A stretch of DNA of 64,000 nucleotides, from NCBI GenBank assembly GCA_011009095.1, contig VTPC01008821.1, positions 186,001-250,000 of the forward strand, in the 5' to 3' direction. The notes under the pieces were generated by a model. It was not told where the DNA came from and ran no database searches. It saw nothing but the letters and a program-made list of their open reading frames with translations. This document shows positions 38,501 through 50,514 of the stretch, in pieces; the stretch's first letter is position 1; each line of letters starts with the position of its first letter. The position numbers and the translations under genes were made by a program. This stretch comes from Ignelater luminosus. Taxonomy: Eukaryota; Arthropoda; Insecta; Coleoptera; Elateridae.

Positions 38501-41500
38501 GCTTTGCATGATGATTTTGGAGAGTTCATCGTTCTTTTGATTTCCCATTGTATTTTTCTAGTTGGGGCCCAAGAAGAGAAAATCTAGAAAAACAAATGCA
38601 TAATTATACGCGATCATCCCTTTAGTTTTCTCTGCTGAGAAACCAAGCGTTGCAAAAGGACGCAAAGAGAAACTAATTTCATTGTACGTTATCGATTTTC
38701 TTTTTAGGCAATTCTTTGCAATTTTGAGCAAAGCTTGATTTCTGAAAATTCTTATAGCGCTTTTCATTTTTAGTCCAAAAAGAGTTTGAATTAGTCATCA
38801 TTCGACTTGAGACGTCAAATTCATTCAATCCAATCTTATTTCCTTGTATGTCGAAATCTTCAAAATCGCAGATTCTTCTGTCTCTTTTTTTTGGTCCAAC
38901 CCCACCAAAGACAAACAGCAAACTATGGACATAACACGATATCAACGCACGAAACCAAAACAGATTTCATCACGAGTATGAATAATCTAAAATTTTCCTT
39001 TGTATCAATCAAACTATTAGATTTTGGTATTTCTTTATTGCGAAATGAATCGAGGCAAATGCAGCAATTTTGAGCGACTTTTCTTTGTTACCTAAAAGGG
39101 AACTTGATGACAAGGTACTCATAATGTAAAATATTTTTTTATTTGATTTTTTACTTTCCGACTTTTGAAAAGGCTTATTTACTCAAGAAATTCCAAACGT
39201 AGCGAAAGAAAAAAAAGGAGAGTAGAAGATAACTCGAGTATTTTATTACATAATGAGGCATTTCTACATGCTTTTTATAAGCCCTACTGTAAAAGCAGAA
39301 CCAGAAAATCTTTTTGAACGAGACGGACAATAAAGAACAATTCAAACTGTCGGCGTTCCCAGAAACTAACACATCAATTAAGAAAGATCCTGTCAGAAAA
39401 AATCAAAACATCAACAATAAACATTAAACAGTTCTTGTCCTCTTTTTTTGCGCCGGCAGTCGTTTTGGTCACAGACGCTGCAATAAAATTTTACGATCAG
39501 CTTTGTGTGTTGGTGTGTATGTGTATGTATGTTGTGCTCTGCACAAGACAATAAACTGTTAAAGGAAACAAAATGAATATTTAGCTTTTTCTTGTTTCAG
39601 TTTTTTTCCCACCTTGTATATTCTTGGGATAAATTAATAATAATTCTTGAAAAAAATGTTTGTCAAACATGTGTGTTAAAGTGGAGAAAAACCTTTTAAA
39701 TAAAACTTTTTCTTTTTGTATGAAGATTTGCAAAAAGCATTTAACTTTAAAATTGAGATACATAAACGTCAACACGCACTAAATTAAATAAAACCGACAC
39801 GCCGTAAACTTCAAACGCTTCCAAACTCCTTACAGTCGGCTTCCACATTTCCATGCGGATGTCGAGACGTCTCATATTTCAACGAATGATGTTGTTTAAA
39901 TCATTTCGAGTCTGACATCGGTATAAATTTTACTTTTCTTCTTAAAAGAAATATGTTCTCACTTATTCTGTCAAGAAAAAGGAATCCGTTCATTTTTGAC
40001 TTCAATTTCCTCTTTGGCTCGCAAAACAATATCCTCTCGACATAAACCATACGCTTCTAGAATTCTTTTATTTTCTACTTAAATTTCTGTTTCTCTTGGT
40101 GGATTTTCAAAACATACATGTGTAGTTCTAATTTATTTTGTTTAAATGCATAAAGCAGGTCGATTGATTACACGTTTTTACATGCATCATTAATTCACTG
40201 ATTAGTTAATTGACAAATTAGGAAAGCTATTCGAGTAGATTGATTGGATTAATTGGATATTTTCATGCGTTAGCCTTCGGTATTAATTCCAATTCGGCTG
40301 TAAAATTAATACACGCAGTTATATTGTGATAAGAGATTATTAATTATTAGTGGGTTGTTGTTGTGGGATCTTTTTTATTCTTTCGCGTTTAAACGGAAAA
40401 TAAACGCATTTTTTCATTTCAAGGCCTTTTACACCTTTTCCAAAGAGAAAAATCTCTCGATCTTTATATTTCTCAGATTCCATCGTGGTCATTATCATTA
40501 TAATTCTTTAATAAGCAATTGTTGAAATTAATTGCCTTTTGAGAATTGTTTCTATATATGGTTATAGAACAAAAGGATGATTTAATGCGTTCATAGGTTA
40601 CTATGAGCATATTTGCAATGCTAATTGGAACAAAAGTGTTTTATTCGTTTGAACTTGTTTTTTTTCTTTTGTTTTATTCACATGTTTACAAACATATTTA
40701 TAATGTAGGTCAATTGGAAAGTATTCAGTCAAAAATCAAGAGATGATACCATTTACAAAATTATAGGCGGAATTATTTAAATATAATTTCCGGAATTCTT
40801 TGTCTTCAAGTTATCAACACCTGAAGGTTTTGCGTGACCTTCAAATTATCATCTCCATATATTTAACAGTCAACTTCATCTAGAAATTTTCAATACTTGA
40901 AATAATAATTTAATCTTTGCTTTAGTTCACAGTTCGGCTACTGTTACTATCGTGTCCAGTGGCAAATTAAATTTGTATACGTACCGCCTTTACTATCGTT
41001 CTTTTTTTATCTGAAACCCTTTAAGCACTTTCTTGCCTCGAATATCCATCAACTATCCAAATTTTCATGCGTCTCGACTGCTTGGTTAATAGTTTAATAA
41101 CCTCGACAATACAGCTAGGTGGTCTTCAAACGCCTTAACAAAATCAAAGCCAAAATCAAAGCAATGCTTCTAACACGTCTGTGTAATTAGAAAAGTCCGA
41201 ATAAGCGAAATTTCTACTGTCCAGTTCATTTGTTTTGTTACATAAGTACCTACTACCACATATTTAAAAATACAATGTAGTATAAAGTGCAGTTTTTTTT
41301 AAATATCATTATATATCATGAAATACTAAGGGGCCTAGAAATTATGTTTGCGGGCCTTGCGGGGGGGGGGGGGGGCAAAATTATATTTACGCCACTGGAT
41401 AATGGGTATTTGTCTCGGGTTTGCGGCACCGCTGTTCAAACAGACGCAGGAAAGAGAGGACAGTTGAGTTGAGATTTCTCTCAAACAAACGCCAATCACC

Positions 41501-44500
41501 ATAGAGAGCTAAACGCAAAATGAAAAATAGATCAACGACTCTTTTGCTAGATATCGTAGTCCTGCCTCCGAACCTGAAAACACACCGTTAGCTATATACG
41601 ATAGCCTTGAGCTCCCTTCAACAAGTCACTTTGCGCCGCTCCACCCCATTCCAAACATAGCACCAGTTCCCAAGCTTCTGTGCCTGGAATAATCCAAAAA
41701 GGTAGCAACGCAGCGCAGCGGTTGAAGTACGTACTCACCATCCAATCGTCCAGCACAGTCACAACACCATGCGTCTTCTTATTTAAAAACTTGTAATTAG
41801 GATGAATAGCTTGTTTGTTTCAATAAAGTTCCTCATACCACAGATGTTTTTTTCTCTTCTGTAAGTCTAATCCCGCCATCAAGATAGTAGATGCCATACT
41901 GAAATAGGTTACGGCGCATTCATAGTACAGGTGGATTTTGCTATTCTTGATTGCTTTTCTTTCAATGTTTTCTTCCGGACGGTCCAAACCAGACATTACG
42001 ACATTATATCTTTCCCCTCAAATGTTGAGCTGCGTTTCCAAATTCAAGATTTCAGATTTCTTCACGGTAGAAGTAATCATGATGTAATTAATTCATTCAT
42101 TAACAAGCTTCTGGAAGTGTAGAAACTAAGACGTTTTCTGTAATAACCATCAAAAGCGGATTTATTCTTAGAAGAGGTTAGTCTAACAAGAGAACACTAT
42201 GACTTAAAAACGCTCCTCGTCAGTTTTAATTTTAATTGATTACTCGTGGTTTGCTCATGTTTTACAGCAAAATTGGTATTTCGATTTTAAATTTAACTGT
42301 AGATTTGCCATAACATAGAATCTCAACTTAAACCAGCTAGCGAATGAAATCGAAAAATATCCGCGGTGGATTTGCAGTTAGATTTAAAATTAGAATTTTA
42401 GCCAAATGCAATTTTGTAAAACAAACAAAAAATTGCTCTTAAGAAAGGATCCTAATTTCTTCCTCTATTTACTTCTTTCTAAATTCCTTAAAACTCCTGC
42501 ATATAAGACTAGCAAGACTGGAAACTTCAATCTGAAATCTTTTACCTGCTCCCTTGTCTTTCTAGACTCTTGTAGAAGATGAAATAAAAATTATAGCAGA
42601 ATGAAAGACCTTAAATATCTTCAGATAAGAAGAATTCGATAGATCTCAATCTTTAAGGTTAGATTCTTTGCGATAAGGCTTGAGGCACAGAAGTTTTTGC
42701 TGGTTTTAGTACCAATAAGAAATAACCACTTCCTGTATTTTGTCTCATCTTGGTTGATATTCAGTGTTGTGTTACAATCTTTATTCCAATATTTATGTCT
42801 GAAGCAAGTTTTTTTATAAATTGATCTTGTTTCTCATAAATATCCACCAGCTAAGTGTACTGTTGTTTTTAATATCGAACAACCTAATACAATATGTACA
42901 GTACATCAGCAAAGTTCCTAATACTTGATTTCCTTTCTCCACCGTTTCAGAAGTAAATACCAAATAAATCAAAATAAGTATATGGAGTGTCCGATTAAAA
43001 AGAAATTGGACTGCATGTGCCACTGTTTTATGAAACACAACAATTTTCAGGTAATCGTTCTATTTTTAGTACCTAACTTTTTTGATATTTTTATATGTAA
43101 TGAACAAACTACTACCATCCTCTAATTGCAGATCATTGGGACACCTACTCTTTACCGAAACTGAAATGATTTTGGTGGATTAGCTGATAAACTAGAAAAC
43201 TTCTTCTGGGCAAATTTCTCTTTCCTTGTTATTAGATAATATTATCAAAGTTGCTAACAAACATAGTCAAATTACTCGGTTCCTATTTACTTTTTCAGAG
43301 AGCAATAGAAAATTCTTTCAGTCAATATCATAGTTGTTAAATTATTTATTTCTAGGCAAATTAACTGAGTTTTAATCTGTGTATTACTTAGAATCTAAAG
43401 TAATCTTTAATTCTTTTTGAACGCCTTGGTTAATTAATCTAACATAACCTTAGTTTTGGTAAACCGACTGTTCGATACACATTTACAGGATATAGATCTT
43501 TATTGAATACTTTTAAAGGCTTTTTACACTTTCAATTTTGTTATGTTTTAAAATATAAATTTAATCTTGTACGACAATCATAATTTCTTTATTGTAACTA
43601 CCAAATACAAATTATCTGAAAGTATCTACTTGAGTATAATAAAAAAGATTGTATTACTACAGTATTTATGTACTTGTGGTATTTGGCAAAGAAAACAGTA
43701 TCGTTTTAATCTGGTTTTCCAAATAATAATTTTGAATAATCAACCTGGAACATAAAAAGAGGGTTAGGTACAGAAATAAAAATGTACACTTACATATTCT
43801 GTTGAATTTTCACTTTAGCACTTTATTAATTTGAACCATAATTCTAATTAATGTTATTTCTTTAAGTTTTTTTAAAAGAATTAAATGAGATAAAAAGATT
43901 GGTTGTTAATTTCTTCACAACTCTGACACACATATGTTGAGGTTATGTAGTTATGACAATTAAGTTTATGTTTATCGGGCATGAGCTCTACTGGACATTT
44001 GTTACAATAGTGATTAGAAGGTTTTATTTTGCATATTATTTATAATTTCTTCTGTATTTATGAATACTTAAAATTCCATTAATAAAGCTTATAAAATGCA
44101 ATAAACAATATTAAATAACGTAATTGTGGTATTTACCAATTTAATTTAGATTTTTTCCCAAAAAGAATAAACGATTAATATCCAAGTGATAATCATATTA
44201 TTGGAAAATATGAAATAATAATTTAATGGGATAAATGAAATAAATATCCATATAATTGATTTGGTTATACACTGCTGTAAATTCAGCCTTTTTACTGCTT
44301 TATTTACGCCCTTCTGGTGGAACGTGGTTTTACTAATTAAAATTCATAATAGTCGTGGCTACATTATTTTAAAAATTCCAATAACAAAGAAAATAAGATT
44401 GATTACTGCAAAATTAGGTAGGTAATTTATGATCTTGGTGCCCCCACATATTACTAGAAATCAATTATTTTCGGTAATTTTAATTGCGATAAATATAAAA

Positions 44501-45595
44501 AGGCTTATGCACGCATTTTTTTAAAACAAAACAAAAATTTTATTTCACTGGCCAACTTACTGAAACATTACAGTTTACAACGCAAAATAAAATTTGTGGT
44601 TTCTAACTGCAAAATTTAAAATTTGACAAAGGAAATGTTTTATACGTTTAGAATTAGTTAAAAACTTTTTTCTCAATAAAGTAAACAGTTTCCTGTAATA
44701 AATTCCAATTTTTAACTTCGTAAATAAACAGGAATTTAACCTGAATCAAGAAGACTTTCCCAAGCAAGAGTCTGCCGATTTTACAATAAAATATAAAACG
44801 TGGACGACAGAGCAATTAGTCGGGAAAGTATAAAGAATAAAAGTAAAGATAACGAACGAGGCGATATGTAATAATTAGTCCATTCGCTGCGCCCCAACGG
44901 CGATAATTTGATCCAAACTCTGCCGTTTATTCGTGGTTTAATTCGTTTTTATACAAGTGTTTTCGTGTTTAATTGTGTAATTACTCGTTTCGGGACCGCA
45001 ACAAGCCAATTATTATAACCAGTTCTATTTATCAAGAAATTATTTTCGATGGAAAAATAAAATTGCTCCTTTAATAAAGTTCTATACAGTTCGTTCACCT
45101 GGGTCCCCTTTGACGAAGAGATGTGTTTAGGAACAATTAGGCCACCATTATTTTATATATAATTAGTAATTGGAATCAAACGCTATACTTCCGTTTTATG
45201 CTTCGATTACGAAACATGAAAAGAAAACTTGTTCTCGACGAATTTTTACTGTGAAGTGAATTCGTTCATGACTCCATTAGCTAGCAAGTGGTCCGAGAAG
45301 AATAAACAAGAAGCACGATTTGATTCAAACAAAAATTGCTTTAAGTTTTGATTTTTCTCCTTATGGTTTGTGGTTGCTATTTTAATAATTAAGCTGATTA
45401 ATTTAAAAAAGGACAAAAACGTTTTTGGTCAAGACATTGACTTTGACCTTTTGGAAGCGGAGTGAAAAAACAATAAGATAATACTGTGGCAACGCAAGGA
45501 AACTTCTTTATCATTAGAAGAATACAATGCCACGTGTAAGATGTAAATAAATTAGGTTTAGTTGCTTATTTGACTTCTTAAAAAACTACCAAAGA
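38501..45595. other. AT-rich intronic sequence
   Basis: No coding gene recognised. It contains a TG-rich run (about 39500-39535), a G15 homopolymer (41361-41375) next to a transposon-like end, and a GC-richer patch at 44870-45010 with no frame. Confidence 0.4.
41361..41398 (-). mobile_element. Possible DNA-transposon end with G15 homopolymer
   Basis: On the minus strand the sequence reads CAGTGGCGTAAATATAATTT, then TG and fifteen C. CAGTGGCGTA followed by a C- or G-run is a common terminus of insect and other animal DNA transposons. The opposite end and a target duplication were not found, so this is a fragment at best. The GC-richer DNA to the right (41400-41770) has no recognised frame. 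Confidence 0.25.
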
Positions 45596-45736
45596 TCTTA
45601 GATTAGTGGTCAGCAAATTTGGCTCACGGAGAGCAGACATTTAACCAAACAGTTTAGTAAAATATGGGAACAAGCTTTGTCGTTATACGAGCCAATTCAG
45701 CCCTGGAGTCCAGATTTGCCCACCCTTGCCTTAGAT
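45596..45736. mobile_element. hAT-type MITE (125 bp) with 8-bp target duplication
   Basis: The element proper is 45604-45728. Its left end TAGTGGTCAGCAAATTTGG matches the inverted right end CAAGGGTGGGCAAATCTGG over about 19 positions with several mismatches; both then have CTC and a GG-rich stretch. It is flanked by TCTTAGAT (45596-45603) and CCTTAGAT (45729-45736), 7 of 8 identical, the duplication length of hAT transposons. The CAnnGGTGGGCAAA terminus is typical of hAT-type non-autonomous elements. It has no coding capacity and depends on a transposase made elsewhere. Related remnants lie at 7857-7951 and perhaps 3171-3271. Confidence 0.7.
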
Positions 45737-48285
45737 GGTTCTTCTCCTTAATTTGGGCAAAAGAAGAGCTAAGAAGAAGTGATTATGCAGATAGATGATT
45801 CCATCGTGTTTTGGAATTCACCTAATCAGCATTCTCCTCGATGATCGTATGTCTTCAATTTATACTCTATATTTTTCTTCTAGATTCCAATTTAAGTCTT
45901 CTGAAAAGTCTAAGAAGAGCGAGTGGATGTAATATTTCAACAATGACGTGGTCTAATCCCGAAAGACGTCGTTCTATTAGTGAATTAGACCGTGAAAGTT
46001 TTCAGTATCGTTTAAACACTCTCCATAACATATAGACAGCGTTTGGTGTTGTGCGGAAAAGTGAAGACGCGTTGATAAGCTGCCTTCACTGCTTTTCTGA
46101 TCGGAGAAGACCAGAAGAAGCCTGTCTACAGGCGCTGCCCAGCTTCTCGCGTTCTCCATGTTGGTTCTGCTTGGGAATATTGAGGAGCAAGCCACCGAGC
46201 CATTGCACCTACGAACACACTTCATTCGATCGTGTGGTTCTAAAAAGCAAGTTACCGTTGTTTCCTTCATTGCATTACGCTAGCTGGGTGTCTTCGACTA
46301 CGCTTCCATTATTTATCGATTGACTATAACACCGCGGTTCCTACGAGTTCCACCACCATACCTTGTAAGCTTCTTCCTACCATTCCATTCATTTAAAGGC
46401 GCATCACGCATGCAGGATTCGACAAATAACGAATAATAGACTTTGTCATTCGGTCACTTCCTAGTAGTTGGAATGGGTAAAAGGTGACGAATATTTGGTA
46501 TTCGCCAAACTTCGAATGTTTCCCGTCGGTTGTTGGGAAATGTACACACATCTAAGTACGCTAATGTTCGACTGGTCTTGAAAATTATGAAATTCCACAA
46601 ATAGCGAATATGTGACGATATGTGCTCACAAACTGTTTGCCAAACTATTTTCTCTGCGACGAATGTTTGTCATTCGGCAAATTCCGAATAGTATGTGATG
46701 CTGTCTTAACACCAAAGCGATATCCAGTATCATTGGTTGTGTGGACGAATGAGAACGTTCTCTATTCGTATTAAAGTTCTGTAAACTACCTGCGCTACTT
46801 ACTTTGGACGCCCGTCCTGATGGAAAAAGGAACTATTTACAACCACCGGAACCAGTTGTCCGCTCTCTCTAGGAGGTTTTACAAAGAGAACATTCAGAAC
46901 GTTTGCAGATTGTTCATCGTACAAGTGATGGCATTTTTATTGAGTCCGAGGGGGAACCTTAATAGCGCTTGTGGAAAACAAGAGGAGCGGTTTTTAAAGT
47001 TTACCCAAGGCGATTTATATATCTTCTATGAAACTCAAAGTTTTGGTATAGTTTTTGAATCGACTTGGGAGAATCTTGCTATTATGCCTAACTGCTTTAC
47101 CAAATCTTAGTTGGTCGATTGCTAAATATTTTCTGTGTTTCTTTCTACTGTTGTTCTTCTAATGGTTCTTGTGAGGAAATCTATTTGTTGGATGCGAATA
47201 CCAAGATTTTAAAAACTGTTCGTTAATGCTCGAAATCTCCGAAGTTCATTAGGGACCGGCATTGTCTTCCAGAATCCACTCTAAATTACTTACTGTATTT
47301 ACTCTGACAAAAGCTTTCTTACTCGACTATGGAGATAACGTAATAACTTCTACTCTACTCAAAACGTTTACCTTAATTCTTCTCTGTTGATATTTAGTCC
47401 AATTGGTAGATACCATGTTAGAGATATTCTAAGCTTCTAATTGTGCCAAAAGACCTTCTGACTATACGGAGGAAGATAATTTCCAAGAGTGTATTTCTTC
47501 TAGGAAGTAGAACCAATTATCCCAATATTTGTATAACAAGTTAGAAGAAAAAATGGGAAATTTCTGATATCAAAATGTTTTTCTGATATGGACATTTCTA
47601 ATCCTTCTGGGTAATTTTTATCTTTTGTTAATTCATTACAATTGTAATTTGTTTGAATGTTTGTTAAATTTTTTTTAGCTACTCCTTACATAGAACTATG
47701 GCCTCCTACTAACTAGTCGGGTAAAAAATATGTAATTCAGAGAAAAATGAGATTGTAGTAATTTTTCATGTTCGATTGTTTAAAGATTCAAAATCGAACA
47801 AACTAAATATAGTCAGTTTTGCTAATAAAAACATTTTCTTCGTAAACCGCATGTGTCATCTCTGCAAAAAATTGATTTATGACCGAAAAGAAAGATATAA
47901 TAACAGTAGAATGTAGGTAGTGAAAAGAAATAAATTCGAAAACTTCTTGTAGTTTATACAAATCTGCAAACATTAATGTTTGTTTTGAAATGTTAAACAT
48001 GTAAACACGTCACAAAAAGTGAACTACGACATTAATAATAATTTCATCCTTTTAGAAAAAATAGAAAACTTTTTAAGTGATAATTTACACTTTCATTAAT
48101 CATTATAATAACCATCCTACTCTATTTTTATCAATATATTATTTATGATGTTTTGGTTGTTTAAAATAATTTTTACAAACATAATTTAGTATAGTACATT
48201 GAAAGGCTTTTCACTAGCGTGAAATTGAAATAGCATTTTCAATGAAGCAAAGAATTCTTTTAATAATCTTGTGTTTTTTTTGTTT
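45737..48285. other. Intronic sequence with short motif repeats
   Basis: No gene recognised. 46050-46330 is GC-richer with unrelated open frames on both strands (90 and 97 codons) and no known domain. 46395-46710 holds scattered ATTCGGCAAATnCGAATA-like motifs, listed separately. Confidence 0.4.
46395..46710. repeat. Scattered ATTCG(G/A)CAAAT-type repeats
   Basis: Motifs such as ATTCGACAAATAACGAATA, GTATTCGCCAAACTTCGAAT and GTCATTCGGCAAATTCCGAA recur in roughly 320 bp. ATTCG...CGAAT halves give many short palindromes. Spacing is irregular; this may be a decayed array. Confidence 0.4.
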
Positions 48286-48323
48286 CAGGTAAGTTTCAAT
48301 GTGAAGAAACTTTTGTTGGATTG
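48286..48323 (+). other. Candidate recursive splice site RP2 with 35-nt RS-exon
   Basis: GTTTTTTTTGTTTCAG is followed at once by GTAAGT (junction 48288/48289), a textbook zero-length ratchet site. A TTTTAATAAT branch-like string lies about 28 nt upstream. A second donor, TTG|GTAAGC, follows at 48323/48324 and would define a 35-nt exon (48289-48323), as seen for recursive-splicing exons that are first defined and then removed. If retained after the phase-2 ci exon, the first full codon pair would be GGG TAA, a stop. The site is on the ci strand, 36.7 kb into the intron and 24.4 kb after RP1. Confidence 0.6.
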
Positions 48324-50514
48324 GTAAGCTTCCTTGATCCTTGCTAATACAATTTTTATCTAAATGATTCTAGTTTTAACAATTAAAACACTCAACGATT
48401 TTTATAAAGATTTACGCAAACATTTTCCCATGTTCACGTTAAATATAGAGTCGTACCGACTTAATTTACAAAAGCAATTTGTAAACGTACAAAGAGTAGT
48501 AAGATTTAATAAAATAAGTGTACGGTAAGGCAAAACACGACATTCATCATAATTTCATAATCAGAAGTGGGATTACTCCTCGATGCCAAGGTACACATAC
48601 TAAGTGGTTTACAAAAGGAGAAGTCTAGCAAGAGATACGTTAACTGATGATTCTGTCATCTAACCCAGTATGTTTGCATGCTTTGTAAGAGATTATCACG
48701 CTAGATTTAAGAAGCCGTCTGGCTGCTTGAAAAATGACAGCAACTTATTATTAATTACGTAAACGCACACAAACACACATTTGAAAATCTTCTAAAACAT
48801 GTGCGCCGTTTTGTACATAGGTAAATGAAAACATGTTTTTCCTTATGTGTTATTATTATTGTTTGACAGAGAAAGAAGGTTGTTGGTAATGAAATCATTA
48901 GCGAGGTTTTTCGTCCATGTTACACGAACGATTAACCTAATCTTCTTCACTAATGAAGTTTATGTTTGCGTTAATTGGCTTAATTTGCATTTCATCATCA
49001 TAAACACACAAAGAATATTGTCGGTTGATTCTTGAAAGATGTGCAAAACATTTTGGTTTTTTTTCCAAGTTCATTTAACAGTTCACCGCGCTGTGTGTAT
49101 TTTAAACGCACCATAAAGAGAAAGTTTAAATTCCTTTTTAAAAACAATCAGATTAAGATCTCTTTTTGTATATTTAATAACCAAGTTAGACGTGAAATAA
49201 CATGCAATTACTTAACACACAACGTTTGACAACTGGAAATTAATTTTTGCCTTTTTAAATTAATAATTGGTATATGTTTATAGAGTTCTTATATGGGAAT
49301 GTCTTAAAAGAATTGACGTGACTTTAGAACTCGAGGAAAAAAATAGTAAAAGATGGATTAGACGAATTATTAATGACACATCAACGTGATTAATTTAAAG
49401 AAGCAAAGGTTCCAAGTGAAAATTATAGCGTCTATAAGAAACAAAGAAGAACCGACTTGGCTGGCTTTGATGTTGAAAGAAATATATGTTGACTTCTTGA
49501 TAATATCAAATCATATATTTTTTTAAAGTTTTTTTGTTTAAATTTTTGTGTTTCTAAAAGAGAAATAATTTTATTAAAAGCTTGAGGAATTTTTGGCTAT
49601 TAATTACTTCTTAAAATTAGAAAAGGAAAATCTGCACACTGCAAAACCATTTAATTAATTAGATTCGAGTTAATTACTTAAATCTAAATGATCGTTTTTC
49701 CCATATCCTACATATCAAGAAATATTTTTGTGTAGTTTGCCGAAAAAAAGCTCGACTCATTTTAATCCTAAATTTTTCTTTGCGCAGTCTGTAATTTATC
49801 TGTGTTGTTCCAATATTTAGTCTTAGCCTAATTGTGGAAAAGTCATGGTTGCTGATTTGTCTTCATTAATCTTTTCTTTCACTCCATAAATAATCTTGAT
49901 CGTGTTGCCTTAGAAAACTGACTTTAATGCGATGATAATTTAAATTTTGGGCATCGCTAGTATACCACACGTTAACTAAAGCCACCAAAATTTACAAATT
50001 TTGTCTATTTTGCACCAAATGTCTACATAAATTTAGACCACATCTCGACTTTTCTTTCTAATGAATCTAGAAGATCTCATTGAACTTTAATATCAGAGAC
50101 AGCCATGTTGGCAATATTTTACAATTTTATTCATTAAACCAAGACAAGAATATTGAGCTGAAAGAAGTTAAGAAAACTTTTTTGTTTTGTGCCCTAACCA
50201 AAGAGGATTTACAGCTTTAATGGTTTTGTTGGGACCACTTGGTGTGCAAGTCAAATTCTTTGCCAACTGAACCAACTGCGATCATAATATTTTGCTTTGA
50301 CAAAAGTTATCAAAAGCCCAATTTTAGCCAAATTAGAAGAAGCTTCAAAAAATCGATCTTATGCATCTTAGCAAATTTCCAGTCGTAAAATGCTACTAAA
50401 TGACGAAAAATTTTGGGAAAAACAATGGAAACACGTTGAAAACGGTTGCGCTCATTGTATAAATCCAATTTCATTTGGGAAAATACATTTTATTTAACTT
50501 AGGACTTAGCAAAC
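48324..50514. other. AT-rich intronic sequence
   Basis: Only short chance open frames; no elements recognised. Confidence 0.4.

Noticed and set aside
43041-43060. CAATTTTCAG|GTAATC as a recursive splice site
   Set aside because: The donor GTAATC lacks the G at position +5 and the tract is short. It was not strong enough to list.
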